Position numbers and translations under genes: made by a program. Positions 36,175-44,522 of a stretch of 64,000 nt of DNA are shown piece after piece (position 1 is the stretch's first letter; each line of letters starts with the position of its first letter). This DNA is from Arthrobacter sp. C2. GTDB lineage: Bacteria > Actinomycetota > Actinomycetes > Actinomycetales > Micrococcaceae. The notes beneath the pieces were generated by a model. The model was not told the DNA's origin, made no database searches, and saw only the letters and a program-made list of their open reading frames with translations. Location of the stretch: the NCBI GenBank assembly GCA_024207135.1, contig CP042428.1:1674001-1738000 (forward strand), given 5' to 3'.

Positions 36175-37551
36175 TTAGTGGGTGAGGTAGGTGAGCAGGT
36201 CGTGGCGGGTGACGACCCCGGCCGCCGCCCCGTCGTCGGTGACCAGCAGGGCGTCGTGCGTGGAGAGTTGCTCCTTGGCCCGGTCGATGGTTTCGTGGAT
36301 GCCGATCAGCGGCAGCGCGGTGGTCACCAGCGGGCCCACCGGGTCGGTCAGCGAGATCTCGTTGCGGAAGAGCCGCTCGGTCAGCGTGCGTTCGTCGATG
36401 TAGCCGCGGACCTCGCCCAGGCGCACCGGGGGTTCGGTGGAGAGCACCGGCAGGGCCGAGACCCCGTATTCGCCCATGATGCCGATCGCGTCGCGGACCG
36501 TCTCGTTGGGGTGGGTGTGGACCAGCGCCGGCAGGCCGGCAGGCTTGGCGGCCAGCAGCGCACCGACGGTGTCCGTGGCGTTGTCGCGCAAGAAGCCGTA
36601 GGAGCGCATCCAGGAGTCGTTGAAGATCTTGCCCAGGTAGCCGCGCCCGCCGTCGGGCAGGATCACCACGATGACGGCCTCGGCCGGAAGGTCCTTGGCC
36701 GCCTGCAGGGCGGCAACCACTGCCATGCCCGAGGAACCGCCGACCAGCAGGCCTTCCTCCTTGGCCAGGCGCCGGGTCATCTCGAACGCGTCCGCGTCAC
36801 TCACGGCGATGACCTCGTCGGGGACCTTCGGGTCGTAGTTCCCCGGCCACATGTCCTCGCCGACGCCCTCGACGAAGTAGGGCCGGCCGGTGCCCCCGGA
36901 GTAGACCGAGCCGTCCGGGTCCACGCCGATGACCTTCACCGGGCCGGAGGCGCGGTCGGCGGAGATGTCCTTGAGGTAGCGGCCGGTGCCGGTGATGGTG
37001 CCGCCGGTGCCGGCGCTGATGACCACGTGGGTCAGCGTGCCGTCGGTGTCGCTCCAGATTTCCGGGCCGGTGGTTTCGTAGTGGCTTTCCGGGGCTGCGG
37101 GGTTGGAGAACTGGTCGGGCTTGTAGGCCCCGGGGATCTCGCGGACCAGGCGGTCCGAGACGCCGTAGTAGGACTCGGGGGAATCGGGGGCGACCGCGGT
37201 GGGGGTCACCACGACCTCGGCCCCGTAGGCGCGCAGCACGTCGCGCTTTTCCTCCCCGACCTTGTCGGGGGTCACGAAGATGGTCTTGTAGCCCTTGAGC
37301 TGGCCGACCATGGCCAGGCCCACCCCAGTGTTGCCGCTGGTGGGTTCGACGATGGTTCCCCCGGGCAGCAACTGCCCGTCGGCCTCGGCGTTCTCCACCA
37401 TCTTCAGGGCGATCCGGTCCTTGATGGACCCGCCGGGGTTCAGGTATTCCAGCTTGACCAAGACCGTGGCCTCGATGCCTGCGGTGACCGAATTTAGCTT
37501 GACCAGCGGCGTGTTGCCGATCAGGTCCAGGACTGTGCGCGCATACTTCAT
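36175..37551 (-). CDS. cbs: Cystathionine beta-synthase with C-terminal CBS pair
   Basis: 458 residues. A TAGAGT box ends 6 nt before the ATG (leaderless). The PLP fold carries LIGNTPLVKLN, the lysine in GGSIKDRIALKM, PTSGNTGVGLAM and GTGGTITGTGRYLK. Residues about 335-455 form two CBS motifs (VRDAIGIMGEYGVSALPVL; HDALLVTDDGAAAGVVTRHDLL). It condenses serine and homocysteine to cystathionine. It forms an operon with the metB-like gene and supplies cysteine, the precursor of mycothiol in this host. Confidence 0.95.
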   Translation of the reverse strand: MKYARTVLDLIGNTPLVKLNSVTAGIEATVLVKLEYLNPGGSIKDRIALKMVENAEADGQLLPGGTIVEPTSGNTGVGLAMVGQLKGYKTIFVTPDKVGEEKRDVLRAYGAEVVVTPTAVAPDSPESYYGVSDRLVREIPGAYKPDQFSNPAAPESHYETTGPEIWSDTDGTLTHVVISAGTGGTITGTGRYLKDISADRASGPVKVIGVDPDGSVYSGGTGRPYFVEGVGEDMWPGNYDPKVPDEVIAVSDADAFEMTRRLAKEEGLLVGGSSGMAVVAALQAAKDLPAEAVIVVILPDGGRGYLGKIFNDSWMRSYGFLRDNATDTVGALLAAKPAGLPALVHTHPNETVRDAIGIMGEYGVSALPVLSTEPPVRLGEVRGYIDERTLTERLFRNEISLTDPVGPLVTTALPLIGIHETIDRAKEQLSTHDALLVTDDGAAAGVVTRHDLLTYLTH

Positions 37552-37646
37552 GGCGCCACTCTACCGGCGCGCCGTCACATTGAAGACGCCGTTCGTAGTG
37601 AATCTTCATGCACCGAAATGCCGCGGCCCGGTGGGAGTATGGAGGT

Positions 37647-38639
37647 ATGCCCGATTCGAGTGCAACAGTCTTGCCGGGGTGCGATGCGCAGGCCTCGTGG
37701 AAGCCGCACGGCACCTATTCGCTGCGCCAGTCCCTGGGCATCCTGCAACGCGGTGCGGGCGACCCGACCGCCAAGGTCACGGATTCCGCGGCCTGGTTGT
37801 GCTTCCACTCCCCGCGCGGACCGGTGACGCTGCTGGCCAGGCACCCTGCCGGTCGCGGCACCGAGGTTTTCCTCAAGGCCTGGGGGCCGGGCGCGGAGCA
37901 TGCGGTGGAGCGCGGGCTGCACCTGCTTGGCGCCTACGACGACTGGCGTGCCTTCGACGCCCCGGACACCTCGGCGTTGCTGCACCCGGTGGTGGCCCAA
38001 AGCAGGAAGTTCAACCCGGGGCTGCGGTTTCCGTCCACCGGGCGCGTGTTCGACGCCCTGCTGCCGGCCATCCTCGAGCAGAAGGTCACCGTCGTCGAGG
38101 CCCACTTCGCCTGGCGCTACCTCTGCCGGGCCATTGGCCAGGTCCCTCCGGGCCCCGCACCCACAGACATGCGATTGCCGCCGTCCCCGGCGGCGGTCCG
38201 TGCGTTGCAGCCGTGGCAATGGCACCAGGCGCGCGTGGATTCCAAGAGAGCGGCCACCGCGGTTCGTGCGGCGGCGGCCGCCGCAAGCCTCGAACGCTGG
38301 GCGCTGCTGGAGCTGGGGGCCGTGCGGGAAAACGTGATGGGCGAAGGGACCCTGGCCGCCGCGCTGGGATCGATTCCCGGGGTGGGACCGTGGAGCATTG
38401 CCGAGGTGCTGCAGCGCACCCATGGCGCACCCGACCATGTGTCGGTGGGCGACTACCATCTGGCGGCATTCGTCGGCCAGGTGCTCACCGGGCGTCGGGT
38501 GGACGACGTCGGGATGCTGGAGTTGCTGGCGCCCTTCAGCGGTCACCGCCAGCGCGTGGTGCGACTGATCGGCCTTTCCGGGCAGCGCAAGCAGTCCTTC
38601 GGTCCCCGGCTGGCGCCCATGGACCATCGACGCCGCTAG
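37647..38639 (+). CDS. AlkA-like DNA-3-methyladenine glycosylase (HhH-GPD)
   Basis: 330 residues if started at ATG 37647 (GGGAG 10 nt upstream; an ATG at 37608 is possible). The N-terminal half is a TBP-like domain; the C-terminal half contains LPAILEQKVTVVEAHFAWRYL, the helix-hairpin-helix GSIPGVGPWSIAEVL, and the Gly/Pro-rich loop ending in the catalytic Asp within SVGDYHLAAFVG. It excises alkylated bases. It is divergent from cbs. Confidence 0.85.
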   Translation: MPDSSATVLPGCDAQASWKPHGTYSLRQSLGILQRGAGDPTAKVTDSAAWLCFHSPRGPVTLLARHPAGRGTEVFLKAWGPGAEHAVERGLHLLGAYDDWRAFDAPDTSALLHPVVAQSRKFNPGLRFPSTGRVFDALLPAILEQKVTVVEAHFAWRYLCRAIGQVPPGPAPTDMRLPPSPAAVRALQPWQWHQARVDSKRAATAVRAAAAAASLERWALLELGAVRENVMGEGTLAAALGSIPGVGPWSIAEVLQRTHGAPDHVSVGDYHLAAFVGQVLTGRRVDDVGMLELLAPFSGHRQRVVRLIGLSGQRKQSFGPRLAPMDHRRR

Positions 38640-38652
38640 GCCGGTGCGGAAG

Positions 38653-39024
38653 CTACTTGGCTTCGGCTTCCTGCTGGGCGATCTGTGCGTGGACCTGCTG
38701 CATGTCGATGCCCTTGACGGCGACCACGAGGTCGTCCAGCTGCGAGGCATTCATGGCGCCGGGCTGCGAGAAGACCAGCACCTTGTCGCGGAACGCCATC
38801 AGGGTGGGAATGGAGGTGATGTTCGCGGCGCGCGCCAAGCCCTGTTCGGCTTCGGTGTCCACCTTGGCGAACTTCACGTCGGTGTATTTTTCGGAGATTG
38901 CGTCGTAAACCGGGGCAAATTGGCGGCAAGGTCCGCACCACGCTGCCCAGAAGTCTACGAAGACAATGTCATTTTCTTCCAGCGTCGTCGTGAACTCAGA
39001 CTCGGTGATATTGATAGTAGCCAT
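38653..39024 (-). CDS. trxA: Thioredoxin
   Basis: 123 residues from the ATG whose complement ends at 39024. A TACCGT box ends 6 nt upstream (leaderless), and the longer frame is rejected. The active site is WAAWCGPCRQF, and TSIPTLMAF supplies the cis-Pro. The C-terminus is extended by about 15 Gln/Ala/Glu-rich residues. It reduces protein disulfides in the cytosol, alongside the mycothiol system. It is convergent with the glycosylase gene (13-bp gap). Confidence 0.95.
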   Translation of the reverse strand: MATINITESEFTTTLEENDIVFVDFWAAWCGPCRQFAPVYDAISEKYTDVKFAKVDTEAEQGLARAANITSIPTLMAFRDKVLVFSQPGAMNASQLDDLVVAVKGIDMQQVHAQIAQQEAEAK

Positions 39025-39124
39025 GTACCAACGGTACCGCGTGATGCCGTTGGCGCCGCAGTCGGCATCCGATTTTCGGCCGGCTTGGTCCCTGTCCACG
39101 GCATCAGGGGCCCGATGTCAAAAC

Positions 39125-39133
39125 TTATCCACA
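39125..39133 (+). promoter_or_regulatory. Single consensus DnaA box
   Basis: TTATCCACA, the perfect high-affinity DnaA box, occurs once in the gap between trxA and the next gene. No cluster, AT-rich unwinding region or dnaA/dnaN gene is nearby, so it is not an origin; a chance match or a DnaA-titration or regulatory site is possible. Confidence 0.4.
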
Positions 39134-39227
39134 GATTTGCCGCTTCGGCCCCGCGGGCTTTCGCACGACCTTATGCTCGAAGGAATCCTCGTCACCACCC
39201 AAGGAGGCAGCCATCGACCGCACCACC

Positions 39228-39785
39228 ATGAACCCCCCGGCTTCGCGGCCGAATCGGGTTTGCCATGCAGCCCAGCTCCCCTGCCGGGAGCACCGGTTCA
39301 ACGGATCACAGGAAGGATGCATCCGGAGTGCGACCACCCGAACGGGAACGCGACCGGACGCCAACAAGAACATGACACGCTGCACATTGTTGCTGGTCAC
39401 AACGGGAGGGTCCGGACGCAAGGCGCTCTCCGAGGGAATGCTGCTGGCCGAGCGCTACGTCGATGCGCTACCCATGGATTTGGCCATCGTTGAATCCACC
39501 CCGTTCGCTGTCGCTCCCGCGTTGCGAATCCAAGAACGGGTATCTTTTCCCGTTCCGCTCGAAGACAGCACGGCCGCGGCCACCTCCGTTGGCCCGCTGC
39601 AGGCCATCTGGAACGGGAATCGGTGGCTCACTCCCGGATCGTGCCCTCCCAAGCCGCTGGAAGACAACGGGGCCACCGAATGGCAGTGGGCGCACTATCA
39701 CGCGGTGTTGTCGGCCCCACGCGATTCCATCATGTTGCTCTGGGACCTCTACGTGGTCCCGATGGGACAGAAGATGGCCGCCTGA
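39228..39785 (+). CDS. Hypothetical protein
   Basis: 185 residues from ATG at 39228; an in-frame ATC at 39213 sits 7 nt after a strong AAGGAGG, and an ATG at 39372 gives a 137-residue form. The first 45 residues are Arg/Cys/Asn-rich and may be untranslated. From MTRCTLLLVTTGGSGRK onward, codon use is coding-like, with mixed hydrophobic strands and a Trp-rich C-terminus (EWQWAHYHAVLSAPRDSIML). I recognise no domain. Confidence 0.5.
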   Translation: MNPPASRPNRVCHAAQLPCREHRFNGSQEGCIRSATTRTGTRPDANKNMTRCTLLLVTTGGSGRKALSEGMLLAERYVDALPMDLAIVESTPFAVAPALRIQERVSFPVPLEDSTAAATSVGPLQAIWNGNRWLTPGSCPPKPLEDNGATEWQWAHYHAVLSAPRDSIMLLWDLYVVPMGQKMAA

Positions 39786-39903
39786 CATCTTGGGCGGCGG
39801 GTATCGCCCACCTAAGGGATGTTGAGTGGGTCACATTCCTGGACGAGGCCCGTCGCCCGACTTCCAATACGGGCTCCCACCTGTGGCAACGGGGCCGAGC
39901 ACG

Positions 39904-39946
39904 AAAAAGCCCGTGTTCAAATCTTGTGGATTTGAACACGGGCTTT
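39904..39946 (-). terminator. Intrinsic terminator of tRNA-Tyr
   Basis: An 18-bp stem (AAAGCCCGTGTTCAAATC and complement) with a 5-nt loop; on the minus strand it ends in TTTTT. Confidence 0.9.
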
Positions 39947-39956
39947 GTTCATTCGG

Positions 39957-40038
39957 TGGCAGATACTGGATTCGAACCAGTGAAGGCGTTGCCAGCTGAT
40001 TTACAGTCAGCCCCCTTTGGCCGCTCGGGTAATCTGCC
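39957..40038 (-). tRNA. tRNA-Tyr(GTA)
   Basis: 82 nt on the minus strand, class II with a long variable arm. The acceptor GGCAGAT/ATCTGCC, anticodon loop CTGTAAA (anticodon GTA) and T arm ACTGG/CCAGT are all paired; the discriminator is A. A terminator follows at 39904-39946. Confidence 0.95.
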
Positions 40039-40054
40039 GAATTGTTCCCTTCGG

Positions 40055-40073
40055 AACGAGTAGAAACTCTACC
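40055..40073 (-). promoter_or_regulatory. tRNA promoter element (TAGAGT ... CTCGTT)
   Basis: Minus-strand GGTAGAGT, five bases and CTCGTT, the same block as in front of both tRNA-Thr genes, here 16 bp upstream of the tRNA-Tyr 5' end. Confidence 0.6.
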
Positions 40074-40196
40074 CGACTTTTTCCCAAGAGTACAAATCGA
40101 GGGTTCGGCGGCGCGTCAGCGCACGGTTCCTCCGGGCTTTTGGGACGCCCCGGTACTCTTGTAGGCAAAGCACAATCACTACCCAAGGAGGCTCAC

Positions 40197-40685
40197 ATGG
40201 CGAGCGATTCAACTTTTGATGTTGTCAGCAAGGTCGACAGCCAGGAAGTGTCCAATGCACTGAACCAGGCGCAGAAGGAAATCGTCCAGCGTTACGATTT
40301 CAAGGGCATCGGCGCGGAGATCGACTTCAGCGGCGAGAAGATCTTGATGAAGGCGAACTCCGAGGAGCGGGTCAAGGCCGTTCTCGACGTTTTCCAGTCG
40401 AAATTGGTCAAGCGCAACATCTCGCTCAAGTCCCTGGAGGCGGGCGAGCCTTTCGCCTCGGGCAAGGAATACCGCATCGAGGCCGAGATCGTCGAGGGCA
40501 TTGCCCAGGACGTGGCGAAAAAGATCAATAAGCTGATTCGCGACGAGGCACCCAAGGGCGTGAAGTCCACCATCCAGGGTGACGAACTGCGTGTGTCCTC
40601 CAAGTCCCGCGACGACCTGCAGACCACCATGGCGTTGCTGCGCGGCTTCGAGGAAGCAGACCTGCAGTTCGTGAACTTCCGCTAA
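40197..40685 (+). CDS. yajQ: YajQ-family nucleotide-binding protein
   Basis: 162 residues from ATG at 40197 with AAGGAGG 6 nt upstream and a TACTCT -10 box near 40155. The N-terminus STFDVVSKVDSQEVSNALNQA and ending LRGFEEADLQFVNFR are diagnostic, with two ferredoxin-like domains between. YajQ proteins bind nucleotides and, in some bacteria, cyclic di-GMP; the role in actinobacteria is not settled. Confidence 0.95.
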   Translation: MASDSTFDVVSKVDSQEVSNALNQAQKEIVQRYDFKGIGAEIDFSGEKILMKANSEERVKAVLDVFQSKLVKRNISLKSLEAGEPFASGKEYRIEAEIVEGIAQDVAKKINKLIRDEAPKGVKSTIQGDELRVSSKSRDDLQTTMALLRGFEEADLQFVNFR

Positions 40686-40722
40686 GCGGACCTTCCGAAT
40701 CCCGCGGCCCTGCCGCACGCAA

Positions 40723-40774
40723 GGGGAGGACGGGGTGGAACCACCGTGGTGGTTCCACCCCGTCCTCTCCTTTT
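40723..40774 (+). terminator. Intrinsic terminator after yajQ
   Basis: A stem of about 22 bp (GGGGAGGACGGGGTGG... and complement) with a 4-nt loop is followed by TTTT. It also faces the convergent efeB gene. Confidence 0.9.
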
Positions 40775-40811
40775 GGCGTTCCCAACGGGTGCCGGGCCGG
40801 GCCGCGGGCCA

Positions 40812-42134
40812 TCAGGCGAACAGGAATTGCCCCAGGAACTGGCCTTGGGTGATTCCCGGAGGGACCGCGAAGAGCCCGGATCCGGTGTGCTTCAGGTACT
40901 CCACGAGAGCATCGTTCTTGGCCATGGCGTTTTGCATCGGCACATAGTGCGTGCGCGGGTCAATGACGAAGGCGATGAAGAAAAGCCCGGCGTCCAGCCG
41001 GCCCAGGCCGTCGGATCCGTCGGTGTAGTTGAATCCGCGGCGCAGCATCTGCACCCCGCCGTTGGCCGAGGGATGGGCAAGGGCCACGTGTGAATCCACC
41101 GGCATGATCGGTCCGCCGCGACCGGGCATGGCGAAATCCGGTTCGGAGAACTCCGTGCCGCCGGACAGTGGCGCCCCCTCGCGCTTGGTCCGTCCGAAGA
41201 TGGTTTCCTGTTCGCCCAGGGACGTCCGGTCCCAGGTTTCGATGTGCATGCGGATGCGCCGGGCCACCAGGTAGGTTCCCCCGTTCATCCATGCTTCTTT
41301 CCCGGTGTTGCCGCCGACCCAGACGTGGGTGTCCAGCGCCTTTTGCTCCTCGGCCTTCAGGTTTGCCGTGCCGTCCTTGAACCCGAAGAGGTTCCGCGGG
41401 GTCATCTGGCTGGTGGAGGTCGAGGAGGTGCGTCCGAACCCGATCTGGGACCATCTCACCCGGGCCCGGCCAAATGCGATGCGGGCCAGGTTGCGGATGG
41501 CGTGGACAGCGACCTGCGGGTCGTCGGCGCAGGCCTGGAGCACGAGGTCTCCCCCGCTGCGGGCTTCCTCCAGGGCGTCGCCGGGGAAATGCGGCAGGTC
41601 GATCAGCGCGTCGGGGATGCGCCCCTGCAGCCCGAAGCGCGGGCCGCGGGCATCCTCGAAGAGGGTCCTCCCGAAGCCGACGGTGACGCTCAGGTGGCTG
41701 GCCGAGAGCCCGATGGCCTCGCCGGTGTCTTCCGGCGGGGCATCGTAGCTGCCGCCGGTCGCGCCGAACTCCCCGACGTCCGTGCCCTGCATCAGGTGCT
41801 CGATGGCGGCCGTCCAGTCCTTCAGCAGGGCCACGAGCTCGTCCCGGCTGTCGACAGTGACGTCGAAGGCGGCGATGTGCATGCGGTCCTGCATGGGCGT
41901 GGCGATGCCGGCCTGGTGCTGTCCGTGGAACGCAACGACGTCGTCGACCTGTGCGCCTCCGGAGGCTTCGGCACCCAGGGCAGCATGTCCCAGGGCCCCC
42001 GCGGCCAGTCCGAGACCGCCGGCCCCGGCGGCGACCAGCAGCGAACGGCGGCTGGGTGCGGCCTTGGGCGCGGCCGCGTCCGCCCCGGTCCCCTGCCCAG
42101 GGACCTTTGTGCCGGTATTCTTCTTGCCGAGCAT
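40812..42134 (-). CDS. efeB: Deferrochelatase/DyP-type peroxidase EfeB
   Basis: 440 residues. A twin-arginine signal (SRRSLLVAAGAGGLGLAAG, about 28-55) directs export of a folded heme protein. DyP-family features are the GXXDG-like FGFKDGTANLKA, the proximal His region GGTYLVARRIRMHIETWDR and the C-terminal FFIAFVIDPR. It is the extracytoplasmic peroxidase of the EfeUOB iron-uptake system and can release iron from heme. The start lies 5 bp after efeO. Confidence 0.95.
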   Translation of the reverse strand: MLGKKNTGTKVPGQGTGADAAAPKAAPSRRSLLVAAGAGGLGLAAGALGHAALGAEASGGAQVDDVVAFHGQHQAGIATPMQDRMHIAAFDVTVDSRDELVALLKDWTAAIEHLMQGTDVGEFGATGGSYDAPPEDTGEAIGLSASHLSVTVGFGRTLFEDARGPRFGLQGRIPDALIDLPHFPGDALEEARSGGDLVLQACADDPQVAVHAIRNLARIAFGRARVRWSQIGFGRTSSTSTSQMTPRNLFGFKDGTANLKAEEQKALDTHVWVGGNTGKEAWMNGGTYLVARRIRMHIETWDRTSLGEQETIFGRTKREGAPLSGGTEFSEPDFAMPGRGGPIMPVDSHVALAHPSANGGVQMLRRGFNYTDGSDGLGRLDAGLFFIAFVIDPRTHYVPMQNAMAKNDALVEYLKHTGSGLFAVPPGITQGQFLGQFLFA

Positions 42135-42139
42135 GCTTC

Positions 42140-43300
42140 CTACTTCACCACGGCGGCGGTCAACTTGGACAGCGGCTCGGCCAGTGCGTCAACCGCGGCG
42201 CTCAGTTCCTGCACCTGGGCTTGGTCCAATTCGTCGTAGAACACGAAGCCCTGGCCCTTCTTGTGCCCGTCGAGCAGCTTCTGCAGGGCGTCGAAGTTCT
42301 TTTGCAAGGTGGCGTCGAGTTCGGCGTCGGAGTCGGTCAGCAGCGGCTTGAGGTCCTCGTAGGCGATGCGGGCTCCGTCGACGTTGGCCTGGAAGTCCCA
42401 CAGGTCGGTGTGCGACCAGATTTCTTCCTCGCCGGTGACCTTGCCGGTGGCGACCTCGTCGAGAAGTTCCTTGGCGCCGTTGGCGAGCTTGTCCGGTGTG
42501 TAGGTCAGCTCGCGGGTGCGTGCGTAGAGTTCCTCGGTGTCGGCGACCATCTTGGTGGCCAGGGCGGATCGTTCGGCGTCGCTCATGGCCTTGTATCCGC
42601 CGGCCGGCGGCCAGAGGTCCTTTTCCGCGCGGTGCCAGCCGGTCCATTCCTGTCCCTTTTCCAGGTCGGCTTCGCGGGCGTCGAGGATCGGGTCCAGGTC
42701 GCCGAACGACTCGGCGACCGGCTCGATGCGCTCCCAGTGCATGCGCACGGACGGGTAGAGGTCCTTGGCGGTGGCGGTGTCCCCGTCTGCGAAGGCCCGG
42801 GCAAAGTCCTTGGTGCCGGTGACCAGCTGCTCGGTCTGGTCCTTGACGTAGGCGGCATACAGCGTGACGGCCTGTTTCTGCTTTTCGGCCCGGTCGGTGC
42901 TGACGACCTGGCCCGCCGGTGCCGCACCCAGGGCGAGCTCGGCCCGGATGCCGTCTCCGACCATGCCCGGCTTGCAGGCGGTGATGTAGTTTCCCTCGGG
43001 AGCCACCACGACCAGGTCGCGGCTCAGGCCCGGGCCGATGTTTTCGACTTCTCCGATGATCCGCAGCCCGTCCTGGGCCAAAAGGTAGAACTCAGTGACC
43101 TGCGGCCCCTCGTTCTTGACGGTGAACTTGACCGTTCCGCCCGGGGCGCTGGTGGTGGACAGCGTGCAGGCGTCGGCGGTGCTGGTGACCGCAATGGCAC
43201 CGTCGCCCTCGGCCGCGGGGGTGTTGGTGGTGCAGCCGGTGATGGACAGGGCTGCCACGGACAGTGCCGCCGTGATCTGGAGCGGGCGAGCGAGTTTCAT
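42140..43300 (-). CDS. efeO: EfeO/EfeM lipoprotein, iron-uptake component
   Basis: 386 residues. A lipoprotein signal ends in LSITGC; then comes a cupredoxin-like domain (about 45-140, KFTVKNEGPQVTEFYLL) and an M75/EfeM helical domain with VRMHWERIEPVAESFGDLD, where the HxxE motif (HWERIE) is the metal site. It should capture ferrous or ferric iron outside the membrane and pass it to EfeU. It is the middle gene of the efeUOB operon. Confidence 0.93.
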   Translation of the reverse strand: MKLARPLQITAALSVAALSITGCTTNTPAAEGDGAIAVTSTADACTLSTTSAPGGTVKFTVKNEGPQVTEFYLLAQDGLRIIGEVENIGPGLSRDLVVVAPEGNYITACKPGMVGDGIRAELALGAAPAGQVVSTDRAEKQKQAVTLYAAYVKDQTEQLVTGTKDFARAFADGDTATAKDLYPSVRMHWERIEPVAESFGDLDPILDAREADLEKGQEWTGWHRAEKDLWPPAGGYKAMSDAERSALATKMVADTEELYARTRELTYTPDKLANGAKELLDEVATGKVTGEEEIWSHTDLWDFQANVDGARIAYEDLKPLLTDSDAELDATLQKNFDALQKLLDGHKKGQGFVFYDELDQAQVQELSAAVDALAEPLSKLTAAVVK

Positions 43301-43331
43301 GAAGGTCCTCGTGGTTGGGTGCGAGAGGGTG

Positions 43332-44177
43332 TCAGGCGGAGGCCGGCTGCGGGGTTGCTGCCCGCTTGGCTCCATTGTGGGTGTGGATCTTGCGGAAATA
43401 AAGGATCGTCACCGGCACGACGTAGGCGACCCAGGCGGTGGCCTCGATCCAGGTGGTGGCGGGCGAGAAATTGAAGATGCCCTTGAGCAGGGTGCCAAGG
43501 AAGCCCGAGGGGGCGATGAGGTGCGAGACATCGAAGGCGAGGTGGTGCAGGCCCGGAAGGATGCCGGCCTCCTGCAGGTCGTGGACCCCGTAGGCCAGGA
43601 CGCCGCCGGCGACGACGATCAGCGCGGCCCCGGTCCAGGTGAAGAACTTCGAGAGGTTGATGCGCAGCACGCCGCGGTGCAGCAGCGCACCGAGCCCGAC
43701 GGCGACCAGGATTCCCAGGGTGGCGCCCAGCAGCGGCTGCCAGGTTTCCCCGGTGGCCCGCGTCGCGGCCCAGAGGAACAGCGCGGTTTCCAGGCCCTCG
43801 CGCCCCACTGCCAGGGCAGCGACCAGCACCAGTGCCCAGCCCGAGCCTTCGGCGGCTCCATCGACCTTGCCGCGCAGGTCGCTGGCCAGCGTCTTGGACG
43901 CGCTTGCCATCCAGAAGACCATCCAGGTCACGAATCCGACGGCGAGGATCGACAGTCCCCCGCCGATGGCTTCCTGGGCCTCGAAGGTCAGCCCTCGAGG
44001 CCCGAAGGTCAGCAGCGCCCCGAAGCCCAGGGAGACGGCGATGGCGACCGCGACACCGGTGAAGATCCGCGGGATGAGTGCGGTGCGTCCGCTTTTGCGC
44101 AGGTAGGCCAGCAGGAGGACGACGATGAGTACCGCTTCGAGGCCTTCGCGCAGGCCGATGAGGAAGTTTCCGGTCAT
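43332..44177 (-). CDS. efeU: Ferrous/ferric iron permease EfeU (FTR1 family)
   Basis: 281 residues from the ATG whose complement ends at 44177. Seven hydrophobic helices carry the two REGLE iron-transport motifs, GLREGLEAVLIVV (helix 1) and GREGLETALFLWA (helix 4). First gene of efeUOB. The roughly 345-bp upstream region contains a terminator-like hairpin within the leader and 7-bp inverted TTAGGCG/CGCCTAA repeats, suggesting iron control. Confidence 0.95.
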   Translation of the reverse strand: MTGNFLIGLREGLEAVLIVVLLLAYLRKSGRTALIPRIFTGVAVAIAVSLGFGALLTFGPRGLTFEAQEAIGGGLSILAVGFVTWMVFWMASASKTLASDLRGKVDGAAEGSGWALVLVAALAVGREGLETALFLWAATRATGETWQPLLGATLGILVAVGLGALLHRGVLRINLSKFFTWTGAALIVVAGGVLAYGVHDLQEAGILPGLHHLAFDVSHLIAPSGFLGTLLKGIFNFSPATTWIEATAWVAYVVPVTILYFRKIHTHNGAKRAATPQPASA

Positions 44178-44211
44178 ATCTGGGGTGCCTTCGTGGTTCA
44201 CCGCCGGTCGC

Positions 44212-44288
44212 AAAAGGGCCTGCGGCTGCAGGCCCTTGGCTGGACTTAGGCGTGACTGGGTTCAATAGGCCATATGCCCATCGCCTAA
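44212..44288 (-). promoter_or_regulatory. efeU leader: terminator-like hairpin and TTAGGCG repeats
   Basis: On the minus strand AAGGGCCTGC-AGCC-GCAGGCCCTTTTG (44212-44237) forms a 10-bp stem ending in TTTT, 34 bp before efeU and well after htpX, which has its own terminator at 44463-44490. Further upstream CGCCTAA (44282-44288) and its complement (44246-44252) flank about 29 bp. The hairpin could attenuate efeU; the repeats resemble DtxR/IdeR half-sites but are too far apart for one 19-bp box. Confidence 0.45.
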
Positions 44289-44462
44289 TGAGATTACGCC
44301 CGGCTTAGTTCCCCCCGCAAACCAAATTCCGTCCCGCTACGCACGCCGCGCACCGCGCCACGGCCGCCCGCGGGCAACAAAATGGACTTTCACGTGGGCG
44401 GATCAGCTCGAGACCGCGGAGATGCAGATTGCCGAAGATTGCGTGAAAAGTCGCGGCACACC

Positions 44463-44490
44463 AAAGGCGGCTCCCCAACGGGAACCGCCC
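44463..44490 (-). terminator. Terminator of htpX
   Basis: Minus-strand GGCGGTTCCC-GTTG-GGGAGCCGCC (one mismatch) followed by TTT, 33 bp past the htpX stop. No gene is seen in the remaining 44238-44462 stretch. Confidence 0.65.
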
Positions 44491-44522
44491 TGTCGCTTGC
44501 TGGTTCGATTGCGCCCGTCGGG

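Noticed and set aside
44246-44264. DtxR/IdeR iron box upstream of efeU
   Set aside because: TTAGG is followed by a poor match; only about 10 of 19 positions agree with the consensus, so I report only the repeats and hairpin.
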